From positions 1-64,000 of the forward strand of contig NZ_SSMQ01000045.1 of NCBI RefSeq assembly GCF_005144585.1: DNA of 64,000 nucleotides, written 5' to 3'. The notes below the pieces were generated by a model. It had not been told where the DNA came from. It was given only the letters and a program-made list of their open reading frames with translations, and searched no databases. Each line of letters opens with the position of its first letter. Positions within the stretch are counted from its first letter, which is position 1. Source of the DNA: Polyangium fumosum. Lineage in GTDB: Bacteria > Myxococcota_A > Polyangia > Polyangiales > Polyangiaceae. Made by a program: the position numbers and the translations under genes. Shown here one piece after another: positions 42,757 to 52,940 of this stretch.

Positions 42757-45030
42757 ATGTACGTTCGTGAATCCGTCATGGTCGGCGGCCGAGCCCTCAC
42801 GCTCGAGACCGGCCGTCTGGCCAAGCAAGCCCATGGATCCGTCCTCGTCACCTACGGCGAGACCATGGTCCTCGTGACCGCGGTGTCGCAAGACGAGCGG
42901 CCCGGGCTCGATTTCTTCCCCCTCACCTGCGAGTTCGTCGAGAAGACGTACGCCGCCGGCAAGATCCCCGGCGGCTTCTTCAAGCGCGAGGCACGCCAGC
43001 GCGACGAGGAGATCCTCGCCTGCCGCATCATGGATCGCCCGCTCCGCCCGCTCTTCCCCGAGGGCTTCAAGAAGGACACGCAGATCATCGCGACCGTCCT
43101 TTCGAGCGACAAGCAGAACAAGGCCGACGTCCTCGCCCTCACGGGCGCGAGCGCGGCGCTGCACATCTCGGACATCCCGTGGAACGGGCCCATCGTCGGC
43201 GTGCGCGTGGGCCGCAAGGCCGGCGAGTTCGTGGCGTACCCGACGGCGGCCGAGATCGAGGAGTGCGACATCGACCTCGTCGTCGCCTGCTCGCGCGACG
43301 CGATCGTGATGGTCGAGGGCGGCGCTGCCGAGGCGACCGAGAGCGACATCATCGACGCGCTCATGTTCGCGCACGAGACGGCGCAGCCCGTGATCGACCT
43401 CATCGAGCGCGTCCGCCAGGCGGTGGGCAAGCCGAAGAAGGCGTTCCAGGCGCCGCAGCTCGACGACGCCATCAAGGCGCGCGTCGCCGAGGTCGTGGAC
43501 AACGACCTCAAGTCGGCGACCCGCGTGACCGACAAGAAGGCGCGTTACGAGGGGTACTCGACGCTCAAGAAGAAGCTCGGCGAGGCGCTGCTCGGAGAGC
43601 TCGGCGCGGAGAAGTACCTCGCGAACGAGAAGCTCATCAAGGCGGAGTTCGAGGAGCGCAAGGCGCACGTCGTGCGTACCTACGTGCTCGACGAGGGCAA
43701 GCGCATCGACGGCCGCGACACGCGCACGATCCGGCCGATCATGTGCGAGGCGGGGCTGCTCCCGCGCGTGCACGGCAGCTCGCTCTTCCAGCGCGGCGAG
43801 ACGCAGGCGATCGTGACGACGACGCTCGGTACCTCGACGGACGAGCAGAAGATCGACGGCCTGATGGGGGAGAGCTGGAAGCGCTTCTACCTCCACTACA
43901 ACTTCCCGCCCTTCTCGACGGGCGAGACGAAGCCGATGCGCGGCCCGGGCCGGCGCGAGATCGGGCACGGCGCCCTCGCCGAGCGCGCGCTCTCCCGCAT
44001 GATCCCCGCGCAGGAGCAGTTCCCCTACACGATCCGCATCGTGAGCGAGACGCTCGAGTCGAACGGCTCGTCGTCGATGGCGGCCGTCTGCGGCGGTTGC
44101 CTCTCGCTGATGGACGCGGGCGTGCCGATCAAGTCGCCCGTCGCCGGCATCGCGATGGGCCTCATCGCCGAAGGCAACAAGTACGCGATCCTGAGCGACA
44201 TCCTCGGCGACGAGGACCACCTCGGCGACATGGACTTCAAGGTCTGCGGCACGGCGCGCGGCGTGACGGCGATCCAGATGGACATCAAGATCGCGGGCCT
44301 GTCGCGGGCGATCCTGGCGCAGGCGCTCGATCAGGCGCGCGAGGGCCGGCTGCACATCCTCGGCAAGATGCTGGAGGCGCTGCCCGCGCCGCGGCCGGAG
44401 CTCAGCCAGTACGCGCCGCGTATCACGACGATCAAGGTCAAGCCCGACCAGATCCGCCTGATCATCGGCCCCGGCGGCAAGACCATCAAGGGCATCGTCG
44501 ATCAGACAGGCGTGGCGATCGACGTGGAGGACGACGGCACGGTGAACGTGGCGTCGGCGGACTCGGAGGCCGTGAAGAGGGCGCTCGACATCATCAAGGG
44601 CCTGACGGCCGAGCCCGAGGTCGGCGCGGTCTACAAGGGCACGGTCAAGCGCATCACGGACTTCGGCGCGTTCGTCGAGATCCTCCCGGGCACCGACGGC
44701 CTCGTGCACATCTCGGAGCTCGCGCACACGCGCGTCGAGCGTGTCGAGGATGTGGTGAAGGAAGGCGACACGGTCGAGGTGAAGGTCGTGAGCGTCGACC
44801 GCGAGGGCAAGATTCGCCTGAGCCGCCGCGAAGTGCTGCCGCTGCCCGAGGGGCAGGCCGGCGTGGAGGCGAAGGCGCGGCTCGATCAGGCCCGCGAGCG
44901 CGACGCGGGTGGTCCGCCGCCGCGTCGGAGCGAGCCGGGTCGTGACGGCCCCCGCGGGGATCGTCCGCCGCGCGGCGACCGCGGGGATCGTCCGCCGCGC
45001 GGCGACCGTCCGCCGCGCGATCGTCGCTGA
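42757..45030 (+). CDS. pnp: Polyribonucleotide nucleotidyltransferase
   Basis: PNPase degrades RNA 3'-5' by phosphorolysis and is a degradosome core enzyme. The 757-residue protein has two RNase PH domains ([54 protein letters not shown]), a KH domain ([15 protein letters not shown]) and S1 domain ([30 protein letters not shown]). After S1 comes an extra tail of GDRPPRGDR repeats, rich in Arg-Gly, which probably adds RNA or protein contacts. The ATG is chosen before [11 protein letters not shown]; a second ATG lies seven codons on. Confidence 0.97.
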   Translation: MYVRESVMVGGRALTLETGRLAKQAHGSVLVTYGETMVLVTAVSQDERPGLDFFPLTCEFVEKTYAAGKIPGGFFKREARQRDEEILACRIMDRPLRPLFPEGFKKDTQIIATVLSSDKQNKADVLALTGASAALHISDIPWNGPIVGVRVGRKAGEFVAYPTAAEIEECDIDLVVACSRDAIVMVEGGAAEATESDIIDALMFAHETAQPVIDLIERVRQAVGKPKKAFQAPQLDDAIKARVAEVVDNDLKSATRVTDKKARYEGYSTLKKKLGEALLGELGAEKYLANEKLIKAEFEERKAHVVRTYVLDEGKRIDGRDTRTIRPIMCEAGLLPRVHGSSLFQRGETQAIVTTTLGTSTDEQKIDGLMGESWKRFYLHYNFPPFSTGETKPMRGPGRREIGHGALAERALSRMIPAQEQFPYTIRIVSETLESNGSSSMAAVCGGCLSLMDAGVPIKSPVAGIAMGLIAEGNKYAILSDILGDEDHLGDMDFKVCGTARGVTAIQMDIKIAGLSRAILAQALDQAREGRLHILGKMLEALPAPRPELSQYAPRITTIKVKPDQIRLIIGPGGKTIKGIVDQTGVAIDVEDDGTVNVASADSEAVKRALDIIKGLTAEPEVGAVYKGTVKRITDFGAFVEILPGTDGLVHISELAHTRVERVEDVVKEGDTVEVKVVSVDREGKIRLSRREVLPLPEGQAGVEAKARLDQARERDAGGPPPRRSEPGRDGPRGDRPPRGDRGDRPPRGDRPPRDRR

Positions 45031-45076
45031 TCCACGTGGAGCGACATGATCCACGTCGTCGACGTGGATCATGTCG
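45031..45076. repeat. Near-perfect palindrome after pnp
   Basis: The 10-bp palindrome TCCACGTGGA (45031-45040) is followed by a perfect 16-bp hairpin (45042-45057 with 45061-45076, loop GTC). The motif GATCCACGT thus occurs three times. The hairpin precedes a separate terminator, so it probably has another role, such as 3'-end protection or protein binding. Confidence 0.8.
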
Positions 45077-45090
45077 ACATCCGCAAGTGA

Positions 45091-45127
45091 AAGGGGCGGG
45101 CCTCATGGGCTCGCCCCCTTCGTTTTT
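45091..45127 (+). terminator. Terminator between pnp and lysA
   Basis: AAGGGGCGGGCC pairs with GGGCTCGCCCCCTT (45091-45120, one bulge, one G-U pair). A CGTTTTT run follows. It ends pnp and, more weakly, could serve the convergent lysA. Confidence 0.75.
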
Positions 45128-45128
45128 G

Positions 45129-46430
45129 TCAGCCGAAGAGGCGGGACGCGGCCCAGGCCGCGGCGTCACGCGAGGCATGGACCGTCACCACGCGGCCGCC
45201 CGCGAGGAAGATCTCCGTGGGCAGCCCACGCCCGTTGTATTCACTCGCCATCACGAAGCCGTAGGCGCCGGCGTCGCGGACGACCACGGCGCGCGGCAGC
45301 GGCTCTGCGAAGGGATGCTCGCCGAAGTCGTCGGAGCTTTCGCAGACGGGGCCCACGACGCGGTAGCCGGGCGCCGCGTCGGCTGCGGGCGGGGGCGCGT
45401 CGATCGGCTCGATGCGGTGCTTGGCGCCGTAGAGCGCGGGGCGGATGAGATCATTCATGCCCGCGTCGATCATGAGCCACCGCCGCGTCGGCTCCCCCCG
45501 CGAGCGCTTCGCCATCACCACGCTCGCGCAGAGCACGCCGTACGGCGCCACGAGCGCGCGCCCCGGCTCGACGACGATGCGCGTGCCGCCGAAGCCCCGC
45601 TCCGCGACGAGGCGGCTCGCCGCGCGCGCGAAATCCGCGGGCGTCACGGGGCAACCCGCGCCGTAATCGATGCCGTAGCCGCCGCCGCAATCGACGTAGG
45701 CGAGGGGCTTGCCCGCGGCGCGGCGCTCGGCCGCGAGATCGAGCACCACACGCGCGCCCTCGAGGTACTCGTCCGTGCGCGTGAGCTGCGAGCCGACGTG
45801 ACAGCCGAGGCCCACGAGCTCGAGCGCGTCGCGGGCCGCGTCGACCCTTTCGTACGCCGCCGGAAGATCGGCGAGCGCGATGCCGAACTTCGCCTCGTCG
45901 TGTCCCGTCGCCACGTGCGCGTGCGTGTCGGCCTCGACGCTCGGGTTCACGCGGAAGGCCACGCGTGCCTTGCGTCCGAGCGCGCGGGCGCGGGCCACGA
46001 CGCGCGGGATCTCCTCGACGCTCTCCATCTGCAGCGCGAGGATCCCGCGGTCGCCAGCGCCGATCGCTTGATCGATCTCGCGTGCCGTCTTGGCGACGCC
46101 GCTGAACAGGATCGAATCCGCGGGGATGCCCGCGCCGAGCGCGGCGGCGAGCTCGCCGCCGGAGACCACCTCGGCCCCGCAGCCGGCGGCGCCGAGCGCG
46201 CGCACGATGGGGCCCGCCGTATTTGCTTTGACGGCGTAGGCGATCAGGTGCGGCGCGCCTTCGAAGCCTGCGGAAAGATCCCGCGCTGCCTGAACGATCG
46301 CATCCACGTCGTACACGTAGGCGGGGGTGCGCGGTCGTTCTCCTTGGGGGGACTCCGTCCCGAGGTCGAGGAGGTCCTCGAGGCGGAGACCGCCCATCGT
46401 GGCGGCCCCGCGCGCGTCGCGTTTCAGCAT
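45129..46430 (-). CDS. lysA: Diaminopimelate decarboxylase
   Basis: LysA decarboxylates meso-diaminopimelate to L-lysine with PLP. The 433-residue fold-type III enzyme has the PLP Lys68 in AYAVKANT, phosphate/ring motifs GCHVGSQL and CGGGYGIDY, EPGRALVAPYG, and the C-terminal active-site Cys in GPVCESSDDFGE. ATG at 46430 (LKRDARGA) is used; the next ATG at 46397 is close to the usual start. The gene diverges from pyk and converges with pnp. Confidence 0.95.
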   Translation of the reverse strand: MLKRDARGAATMGGLRLEDLLDLGTESPQGERPRTPAYVYDVDAIVQAARDLSAGFEGAPHLIAYAVKANTAGPIVRALGAAGCGAEVVSGGELAAALGAGIPADSILFSGVAKTAREIDQAIGAGDRGILALQMESVEEIPRVVARARALGRKARVAFRVNPSVEADTHAHVATGHDEAKFGIALADLPAAYERVDAARDALELVGLGCHVGSQLTRTDEYLEGARVVLDLAAERRAAGKPLAYVDCGGGYGIDYGAGCPVTPADFARAASRLVAERGFGGTRIVVEPGRALVAPYGVLCASVVMAKRSRGEPTRRWLMIDAGMNDLIRPALYGAKHRIEPIDAPPPAADAAPGYRVVGPVCESSDDFGEHPFAEPLPRAVVVRDAGAYGFVMASEYNGRGLPTEIFLAGGRVVTVHASRDAAAWAASRLFG

Positions 46431-46601
46431 GGGCCCTCGGGTAGCGCGGCGCGGGCAGGGGGTAAAGACGGCATGGCGCGGGGCGTCGAGCGGGCTCGTC
46501 CCGCGACCCGGGAGGACGCCCCGGTCCAAGTCGGACGGCTCACGGAGCTTCCCGGCGGAAGGCCCCTGTTAGCCGCGCGGACGTCATGCCATGCTGCGCC
46601 C

Positions 46602-48023
46602 GTGGTCGTACGTCGCGCGAAAATCGTCTGCACGATTGGTCCTGCTTCCGAGCCCCAGCTCGAGCAACTCATCCGCGCCGGTATGGATGTGGCGCGTCTG
46701 AATTTTTCCCACGGCACCCACGACGAGCACGCGCGCCGCTTCCAGGCCGTCCGTGCTGCGGCCGAGGCGTGCGACAAACCCGTGGCGATCTTGCAAGACC
46801 TTTGTGGTCCCAAGATCCGCGCGGGCAAGTTCGAGGGCGGCACGATGGATGTGCCCACGGACGCTCACATCGTGCTCACCGAAGCCACGAAAGAGCAGCC
46901 GTCCGGCGGGCCCGGCGAGATGCCGATCCTGTACGAGGGCCTCGCCGAAGATCTGCAACCGGGCGACATCGTGCTCGTCGACGACGGCCGCATGGTCCTC
47001 ACGGTGACCAAGGTCGACGGCCGGCGCGTGCACGCCGTGGCCACGCAGGGCGGGCAGCTCCGCGATCGCGTAGGCGTGAGCCTGCCGGCGCGGCGCGTGC
47101 GGCTCGCGGCGCTCACCGAGAAGGACAAGGCCGACCTCTCGTTTGGCCTCTCGCTCGGCATCGATTACGTCGCGCTCTCCTTCGTGCGCACGGCGGACGA
47201 CATCCGGCTCGTGCGCGACATCTGCGAGGCGTGGGGCCGACCGACGCCCATCGTCGCGAAGGTCGAGACGCCCGCGGCGGTGGAGAACCTCGAGGCGATC
47301 ATCCAGGCGACGGACGCGGTCATGGTCGCGCGCGGAGATCTCGGCGTGGAGTTCAACCCCGAGCGTGTGCCCGTCATCCAGCGCGAGATCCTCGGCCTCG
47401 CGCGTGTGCATCAGAAGCCGGTCATCGTCGCGACCGAGATGCTCCAGTCGATGGTCACGAACTCACGCCCGACGCGCGCGGAGGCGAGCGACGTGGCGAC
47501 GGCGGTCTTCGAGGGGACGGACGCGGTGATGCTCTCGCAGGAGACGGCGACGGGCGCGCATCCGTCGCTCGTCGCGCGGGTGATGAGCCGCATCGTCATG
47601 GAGGCCGAGCAGAGCAAGTTCTTCCGTCCTCTTTCGAGCGAGATGCCCGGCGTGCGCTCGAACGTGCCCGAGGCCGTGGCGCGCAACGGCTGCGACATCG
47701 CGCGCGACATCGGCGCGCGGGTCATCGTGGCCTTCACGGAGAGCGGATCCTCGGCGCTCTACGCCTCGAAGCACAGGCCCGTCGTTCCGATCATCGCGTT
47801 CTCGCCGAACGAGGCGACGCGCCGCAGGCTCGCGCTTCTCTGGGGCGTCGTTCCGTGGCCGATCGACAAGGTCACGAGCGCGGACGAGATGGTCGATCGC
47901 GCGAGCATGATCCTGCTCGCGAACGGCTTCGTCTCGCCGGGGGACAAGTTCGTCGCGATCTTCGGCGCGCCCATCGGCGTGCGGGGCTCGACGAACTCGA
48001 TTCGCGTGAAGGTCGTGGAATGA
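46602..48023 (+). CDS. pyk: Pyruvate kinase
   Basis: Pyk makes ATP and pyruvate from phosphoenolpyruvate in the last step of glycolysis. The 473-residue protein has RRAKIVCTIGPAS at the start, ARLNFSHG, the substrate/metal motif IVAKVETPAAVENL, MVARGDLGVEF and GTDAVMLSQETATG. The C-terminal regulatory domain is complete. The start is a GTG, since no ATG lies in this frame nearby. The stop overlaps a Ser/Thr kinase start, which joins a central metabolic enzyme to a regulator. Confidence 0.96.
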   Translation: MVVRRAKIVCTIGPASEPQLEQLIRAGMDVARLNFSHGTHDEHARRFQAVRAAAEACDKPVAILQDLCGPKIRAGKFEGGTMDVPTDAHIVLTEATKEQPSGGPGEMPILYEGLAEDLQPGDIVLVDDGRMVLTVTKVDGRRVHAVATQGGQLRDRVGVSLPARRVRLAALTEKDKADLSFGLSLGIDYVALSFVRTADDIRLVRDICEAWGRPTPIVAKVETPAAVENLEAIIQATDAVMVARGDLGVEFNPERVPVIQREILGLARVHQKPVIVATEMLQSMVTNSRPTRAEASDVATAVFEGTDAVMLSQETATGAHPSLVARVMSRIVMEAEQSKFFRPLSSEMPGVRSNVPEAVARNGCDIARDIGARVIVAFTESGSSALYASKHRPVVPIIAFSPNEATRRRLALLWGVVPWPIDKVTSADEMVDRASMILLANGFVSPGDKFVAIFGAPIGVRGSTNSIRVKVVE

Positions 48024-49972
48024 CGGAAGCCTCCGCCCTGCCGGGGCTCCCCAGGCTCGCGAAGTACGAGCTCATCGAGGAGATCGGGCACGGTGGGATG
48101 GCGACGGTCTATCGCGCCCGGGACAAACGTCTCGGGCGCGAGGTCGCCATCAAGCTCATCCACAAGCACCTGCGCGAGAACGCCGAGGTCGGCGCGCGGT
48201 TCGTCGCCGAGGCGCGCGCGGCCGCGAAGCTCCGCCACCCGAGGATCGTCGAGGTCTACGACGTCTCCAGTGAGGAGGACGGCGAGCGGTACCTCGTCGT
48301 CGAGCTCTGCCGCGGCACCACGTTGCGGAAGGTCCTCCAGCGTCATCGCGACATGCCCGCCGAGATCGGCGCGGCGATCGTCCTCGTGCTTTGCGAGGCG
48401 CTCGAGCACGCGCATGCGTGCGGCATCGTGCACCGCGACGTGAAGCCGGAGAACGTGCTCGTGGAGCTGCCGACCGATCGTACGAGCGAGTCGCGAGCGC
48501 GCGTGGACAAGGTCGACGAGACGCCCGTCCCCGACGCGCCGCGATCCACGCCGCGGCCCGTCCCAAGCCGCGCCGGAAATCTCGGCGTGCTCATCAAGCT
48601 GACGGACTTCGGCATCGCCAAGATCCTCGACGCGCAGGGCGTGACGTCGACCGGGCAGGTGCTCGGATCGCCGGCGCACATGGCGCCCGAGCAGATCGAG
48701 GCGGGCGAGGTCGACGGGCGCACGGATGTTTTCGCGCTCGGCGTGCTCATGTACGAGTGCCTCGTGGGGCACCTGCCGTTCGAAGGGAAAAACCCGGCGC
48801 AGGTCCTTCGTCGTGTGCTCGAAGGCGACTATCCACCCGCGGATCACGAGCGGTCCACCGTCGGGGGTCGCTTCGCGCGCATCATCGACGGCGCCCTCGC
48901 GCGCGCCGCGGCCGATCGCGTCGCGGGCCCTGGTAAGCTCGGCGAGCTCATCCGCGCCGAACTCGAAGCGCTCGGCATCACCGATCCGCAGCGCGAGATC
49001 GAGGCTTATTTCGAGGACCCGGTCGGCTACGCCGACGCCCTCACGACGCGGCTCGTGCCGTGCCTCGTCGCCCGCGGCGAGGCTGCGCGCAAGGCCGGCG
49101 ATCGCACGGGCGCTGCGGCCGACTTCAACCGTGCGCACGCGCTCGCGCCGCACGACCTCGCGATCCTGAAGCGCGTGACGAGCCTCTCCGCGAGCGCCGA
49201 GCGCCAGAAGCTCGCGCGCAGGGTGGCCGGCCTCGTCGCGGGCACGGTCGCGCTCGGCCTTGCGGCCTTCGCCGTCGCGCGGTTTCGCAAGCCCGCAGCC
49301 GCGCTCGAGCCTGACGCGGGCCCGAAGGCCGACGCCACGACGGCCACCACGGAGCGCCCCAAGGACCCGACCGCGCCCGACGCGTCCGCGGATCCCCGCA
49401 CGCCGAGCAGCGCAGCGTCGTCCATCAGCATGGTCGATCCGCCGCGCAGCATCCGCATCAAGCTCCCGCTCAGCGCCGCGACGACCTCGGCCGCCACGCC
49501 GCCGTCTTCACCTCCGGACCTGCGCAAGGTCGTCTTCCTCGTCAGCCCGCAGGGCGCAACCCTCGTCCTCGACGGCAAGGAGGAGAAGCATTTTTCGCGC
49601 GTGTTCCTTCTCAAACCCGGCGGTCACTCCGTGTCGGCGCGGGTGAAGGACTCGAAGTGCTGCGGGACCTTCGACAGCACCCTCATCGTCGAGCCTCCGC
49701 CCGAGAATGATCCCGACGACGTCCAGCGTTACCGTGTGCGGCTCACGCCGCTGCCGTCGACCGTCGCCCTCGGCCCGGCGCCCGCGTACGCGCAGGTGGT
49801 GTGCTCGGACATCAAGCTGACGCTCTTTCCAGGTGCTACCAAGAAGGTGCAGCTCGAAGAGATCACGTACGACAACAAGTGTCAGTTCACGGCGCCGGGG
49901 GAGGAGGCCTTCCGGCGCAACGTGAGTTTGCGCGCCGGCGAGCACAACGTCGTGCCTTGGTCGGCGCGGTGA
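48020..49972 (+). CDS. Membrane Ser/Thr kinase with extracytoplasmic beta domain
   Basis: The 650-residue protein has a complete kinase domain (GHGGMATVYRARD, VAIKLIHKHL, IVHRDVKPENVL, LTDFGIAK, GSPAHMAPEQIEAG). An insert of about 40 residues (SESRARVDKVDETPV) lies between the catalytic loop and DFG. A single membrane helix (VAGLVAGTVALGLAAFAVA) follows a TPR-like stretch. The outer part has a Pro/Ala linker and a PEGA-like beta domain (VVFLVSPQGATLVLDG; FLLKPGGHSVSARV) with paired Cys. The ATG overlaps the pyk stop (ATGA), so co-translation is expected. Control of Pyk by this kinase is possible but unproven. Confidence 0.92.
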   Translation: MTEASALPGLPRLAKYELIEEIGHGGMATVYRARDKRLGREVAIKLIHKHLRENAEVGARFVAEARAAAKLRHPRIVEVYDVSSEEDGERYLVVELCRGTTLRKVLQRHRDMPAEIGAAIVLVLCEALEHAHACGIVHRDVKPENVLVELPTDRTSESRARVDKVDETPVPDAPRSTPRPVPSRAGNLGVLIKLTDFGIAKILDAQGVTSTGQVLGSPAHMAPEQIEAGEVDGRTDVFALGVLMYECLVGHLPFEGKNPAQVLRRVLEGDYPPADHERSTVGGRFARIIDGALARAAADRVAGPGKLGELIRAELEALGITDPQREIEAYFEDPVGYADALTTRLVPCLVARGEAARKAGDRTGAAADFNRAHALAPHDLAILKRVTSLSASAERQKLARRVAGLVAGTVALGLAAFAVARFRKPAAALEPDAGPKADATTATTERPKDPTAPDASADPRTPSSAASSISMVDPPRSIRIKLPLSAATTSAATPPSSPPDLRKVVFLVSPQGATLVLDGKEEKHFSRVFLLKPGGHSVSARVKDSKCCGTFDSTLIVEPPPENDPDDVQRYRVRLTPLPSTVALGPAPAYAQVVCSDIKLTLFPGATKKVQLEEITYDNKCQFTAPGEEAFRRNVSLRAGEHNVVPWSAR

Positions 49973-50057
49973 GGCGGGGGGCCTCGCTTCGCGGATAGCG
50001 GTCCCCACGGTGCCCAAATTCCGGTAGAAGGGTCCCTCGGTTACTCGGTTACGGGGA

Positions 50058-51104
50058 ATGACGGCGCGACCTCGTCTGCAGCGGGCTTTGCCCGGCGGGC
50101 TTCGGTTCGGGCGGGACCGCCGCGGCCCCAGGGCCAAAGGGTGCGTTTCGTTCGGCCGCGTGGCGCTCGCCGCAGCGACGGGCCTCGTGTTCGCCTTCGT
50201 GTCCCGAGCCGCGCGCGCGGACGATTTGCAGCAGTTCGAACTCGGCAAGACGCGCTTCGACGCGGCCGAGTACGACGAGGCGGCCTCGCGTTTCACGGCG
50301 ATGCTCGATCCGGCGCAGAAGCCTTGCGAGTCTGTCCCGACGAGCGGCACCGCGCCGTGTCGCCTCACGGACACGGACCTCATCCAGCGCGCGCGCACGC
50401 TCCGCGCGGCCTCGCTCGTCGCGCTCAAGCGTTACGACGAGGCTGAGGCCGAGATTGCCACGATCCTCCGGCAAAACCCGACGTATTCGCCCGACCCCGC
50501 GGTCTTCCCGCAGGAGGTCGTGGATCGCTTCACGCTCGTGCGGGGTCGCTTGCGCCAGGAGCTCGACGTGGCGGAGCAGAAGCGCGCCGAGGAGGAGCGG
50601 CAGCGGCGCATCGCGGAGCAGAAGGCGAAGGAGGAGGAAAAACGCTGGATCGAGTCGCTCGTGAAGGCGGCCTCCGAGCGGCAGATCGTCATGCAGAATT
50701 CGCGCATCGTCGCGGCGATGCCGTTTGGCATTGGCCAGTTTCAGAACGGCAGCAAGAAGCTCGGCTGGACCTTCGCCATCACGCAGGCGTTCACGGGCGC
50801 GACGTCGATCGTCGCGTCGCAGGTCTTCAACTACTACGCGAGCTTCGATCAGACGATCGCGACGGGCGCCGAGCGCGAGGAGCTCGTGCGTCGCCAGCAG
50901 ATCACGCTGATCATCAACCAGGTCGCGTTCGGCCTATGGGCTGGGCTCACGGTCGCGGGCATCGTGCAGGCGCAGATCGCCTACGTGCCGCAAAAGGTCA
51001 CGATCGAAAAACGCCCCGTGCCGCCGCGCCCTGCGGTGCGCGTCGTGCCGACGGTGGCGGTGACGCCCGACGGGTTTGGCGTGGGCGTCATCGGCGCGTT
51101 CTGA
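50058..51104 (+). CDS. Exported TPR-like membrane protein
   Basis: The 348-residue protein has a basic N-region and signal (about 30-55, ending RAARADD). A TPR-like helical part follows (FELGKTRFDAAEYDEAASRFTAML; KRYDEAEAEIATILRQNPTY), then a charged coiled coil (QKRAEEERQRRIAEQKAKEEEKR). The C-terminal region has two hydrophobic segments (GWTFAITQAFTGATSIVA; ITLIINQVAFGLWAGLTVAGI). The architecture suggests an envelope protein that binds partners on the periplasmic side. Function is unknown. The gene ends just before structured element copy B. Confidence 0.75.
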   Translation: MTARPRLQRALPGGLRFGRDRRGPRAKGCVSFGRVALAAATGLVFAFVSRAARADDLQQFELGKTRFDAAEYDEAASRFTAMLDPAQKPCESVPTSGTAPCRLTDTDLIQRARTLRAASLVALKRYDEAEAEIATILRQNPTYSPDPAVFPQEVVDRFTLVRGRLRQELDVAEQKRAEEERQRRIAEQKAKEEEKRWIESLVKAASERQIVMQNSRIVAAMPFGIGQFQNGSKKLGWTFAITQAFTGATSIVASQVFNYYASFDQTIATGAEREELVRRQQITLIINQVAFGLWAGLTVAGIVQAQIAYVPQKVTIEKRPVPPRPAVRVVPTVAVTPDGFGVGVIGAF

Positions 51105-51110
51105 AGCGCC

Positions 51111-51214
51111 TTTGCATCGACCACATCGTGGTCGATGCACCAAAGGTCCAGGGCTGGCCCTGGTCCGGGTCGAGGGGTGGACAACCCCTCGTCGGGTCCG
51201 GGGTGAAACCCCGG
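51111..51214 (+). repeat. Three-stem structured intergenic element, copy B
   Basis: A perfect 12-bp hairpin (51113-51124/51128-51139) is extended by CTTT/AAAG around it. It is followed by stems 51148-51153/51158-51163, 51171-51177/51185-51191 and 51198-51204/51208-51214. The second of these has a 7-nt loop with GGACA, and the third a GAA loop. Linkers and sizes match copy A at 1-106, with compensatory pair changes. It sits between convergent genes, 10 bp from the minus-strand stop. Confidence 0.8.
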
Positions 51215-51224
51215 CGCTACGCTT

Positions 51225-51857
51225 TCAGGTGCTGCGGCTGCTCGTCGGCCTCACACCGGGAGGGCCGTCGTTGTGCTCGCGGCAGCCGGTGCGCGACATC
51301 ATCTTTGCGCGGAACGACACGCGACCGCACGTGTCGCAGACGCAGAGGTTCTGGTCGTAGAGGTTGCGGTTCGAAAGGATGTCGGCGGCGAAGAGGCTGA
51401 GGACGATGTCGCTCAGCGAGTCTTCCTTTTGCGGCCGCGCGATCCACGAGGCCTTCGTGCCGATGCCGATGGGCTGCACGCGGCTCGACTTCGTGGCGAG
51501 CTCGAGGAAGCCGTCTTCGGGTGGATCCGTGATGAGTCCGCGCAACGTGAAGACGACACGCGACCGTGCGCGGCCGAGGATTCGATCGAGCAGCGCTTTC
51601 GTCGCGGAGGGCGGCGCGCCCACGGTGTTCAGCGTGTCGAGCAGCAGCGTGCCTGCCATCGGCTCGGCGACTTGGACGGGGCGCTGCATGCGACCTGCGC
51701 GCACGAGGTACTCCTCGATCCAGGTCTTGAGCTCCCGCGCGCCCATGGCCCCGATGCCGACACCCTCGACGAACGCAAGCGCGCCGATGAGCGCGCCGCG
51801 GTCGTTGTCCGCGCCGGTGAGGAGGGTCGGGATCGAGCTCGTGGACGTAGGAGGCAT
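51225..51857 (-). CDS. Hypothetical protein with C-terminal zinc motif
   Basis: I do not recognise this 210-residue cytoplasmic protein. The N-terminal part is helical (VEGVGIGAMGARELKTWIEEYL). The middle includes a domain with VVFTLRGLITDPPEDGFLELA. The C-terminus has CVCDTCGRVSFRAKMMSRTGC-REH, a likely treble-clef or ribbon zinc site. The ATG has AAAGGA six bases upstream. A zinc site close to the C-terminus suggests nucleic-acid or protein binding. Confidence 0.7.
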   Translation of the reverse strand: MPPTSTSSIPTLLTGADNDRGALIGALAFVEGVGIGAMGARELKTWIEEYLVRAGRMQRPVQVAEPMAGTLLLDTLNTVGAPPSATKALLDRILGRARSRVVFTLRGLITDPPEDGFLELATKSSRVQPIGIGTKASWIARPQKEDSLSDIVLSLFAADILSNRNLYDQNLCVCDTCGRVSFRAKMMSRTGCREHNDGPPGVRPTSSRST

Positions 51858-51994
51858 CGCGGGTCCTTTCAGCGACGACGGGCGCTCGGAGGGGGCCCTG
51901 CAACGTGCAGTATCGCTCTGCTTCGCGGCGGGGCCAACATCGACGCCGGGGAGCGGGGGTCCACCTGCACGATGCGCGAATCCTCGAAGGCCAC

Positions 51995-52020
51995 GATGAT
52001 CAAAAATATCAGTGATTTCC
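51995..52020. promoter_or_regulatory. AT-rich patch upstream of zinc-motif gene
   Basis: Within the 194-bp spacer 51858-52051 there is a short AT-rich stretch with an inverted repeat (ATCA ... TGAT around AAAATATCAG). This is unusual in such GC-rich DNA. It could be a promoter or operator for the minus-strand zinc-motif gene. No clear -35/-10 pair was found. Confidence 0.3.
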
Positions 52021-52051
52021 GACCCGAACAACAGGGACGAGGGGCACCCGC

Positions 52052-52813
<762 letters not shown>

Positions 52814-52940
52814 CCCGGCCGGTTGTAGCCCAACGCGGGCGTGATCGCAGCCCCGACGGCGTGCAGCGGGGCGTGACGCCTCGCGCCGTCGGCCCTATGG
52901 ACAGGTCACCGCCGAACGGGCGGCCGGACAGGAGACGACC

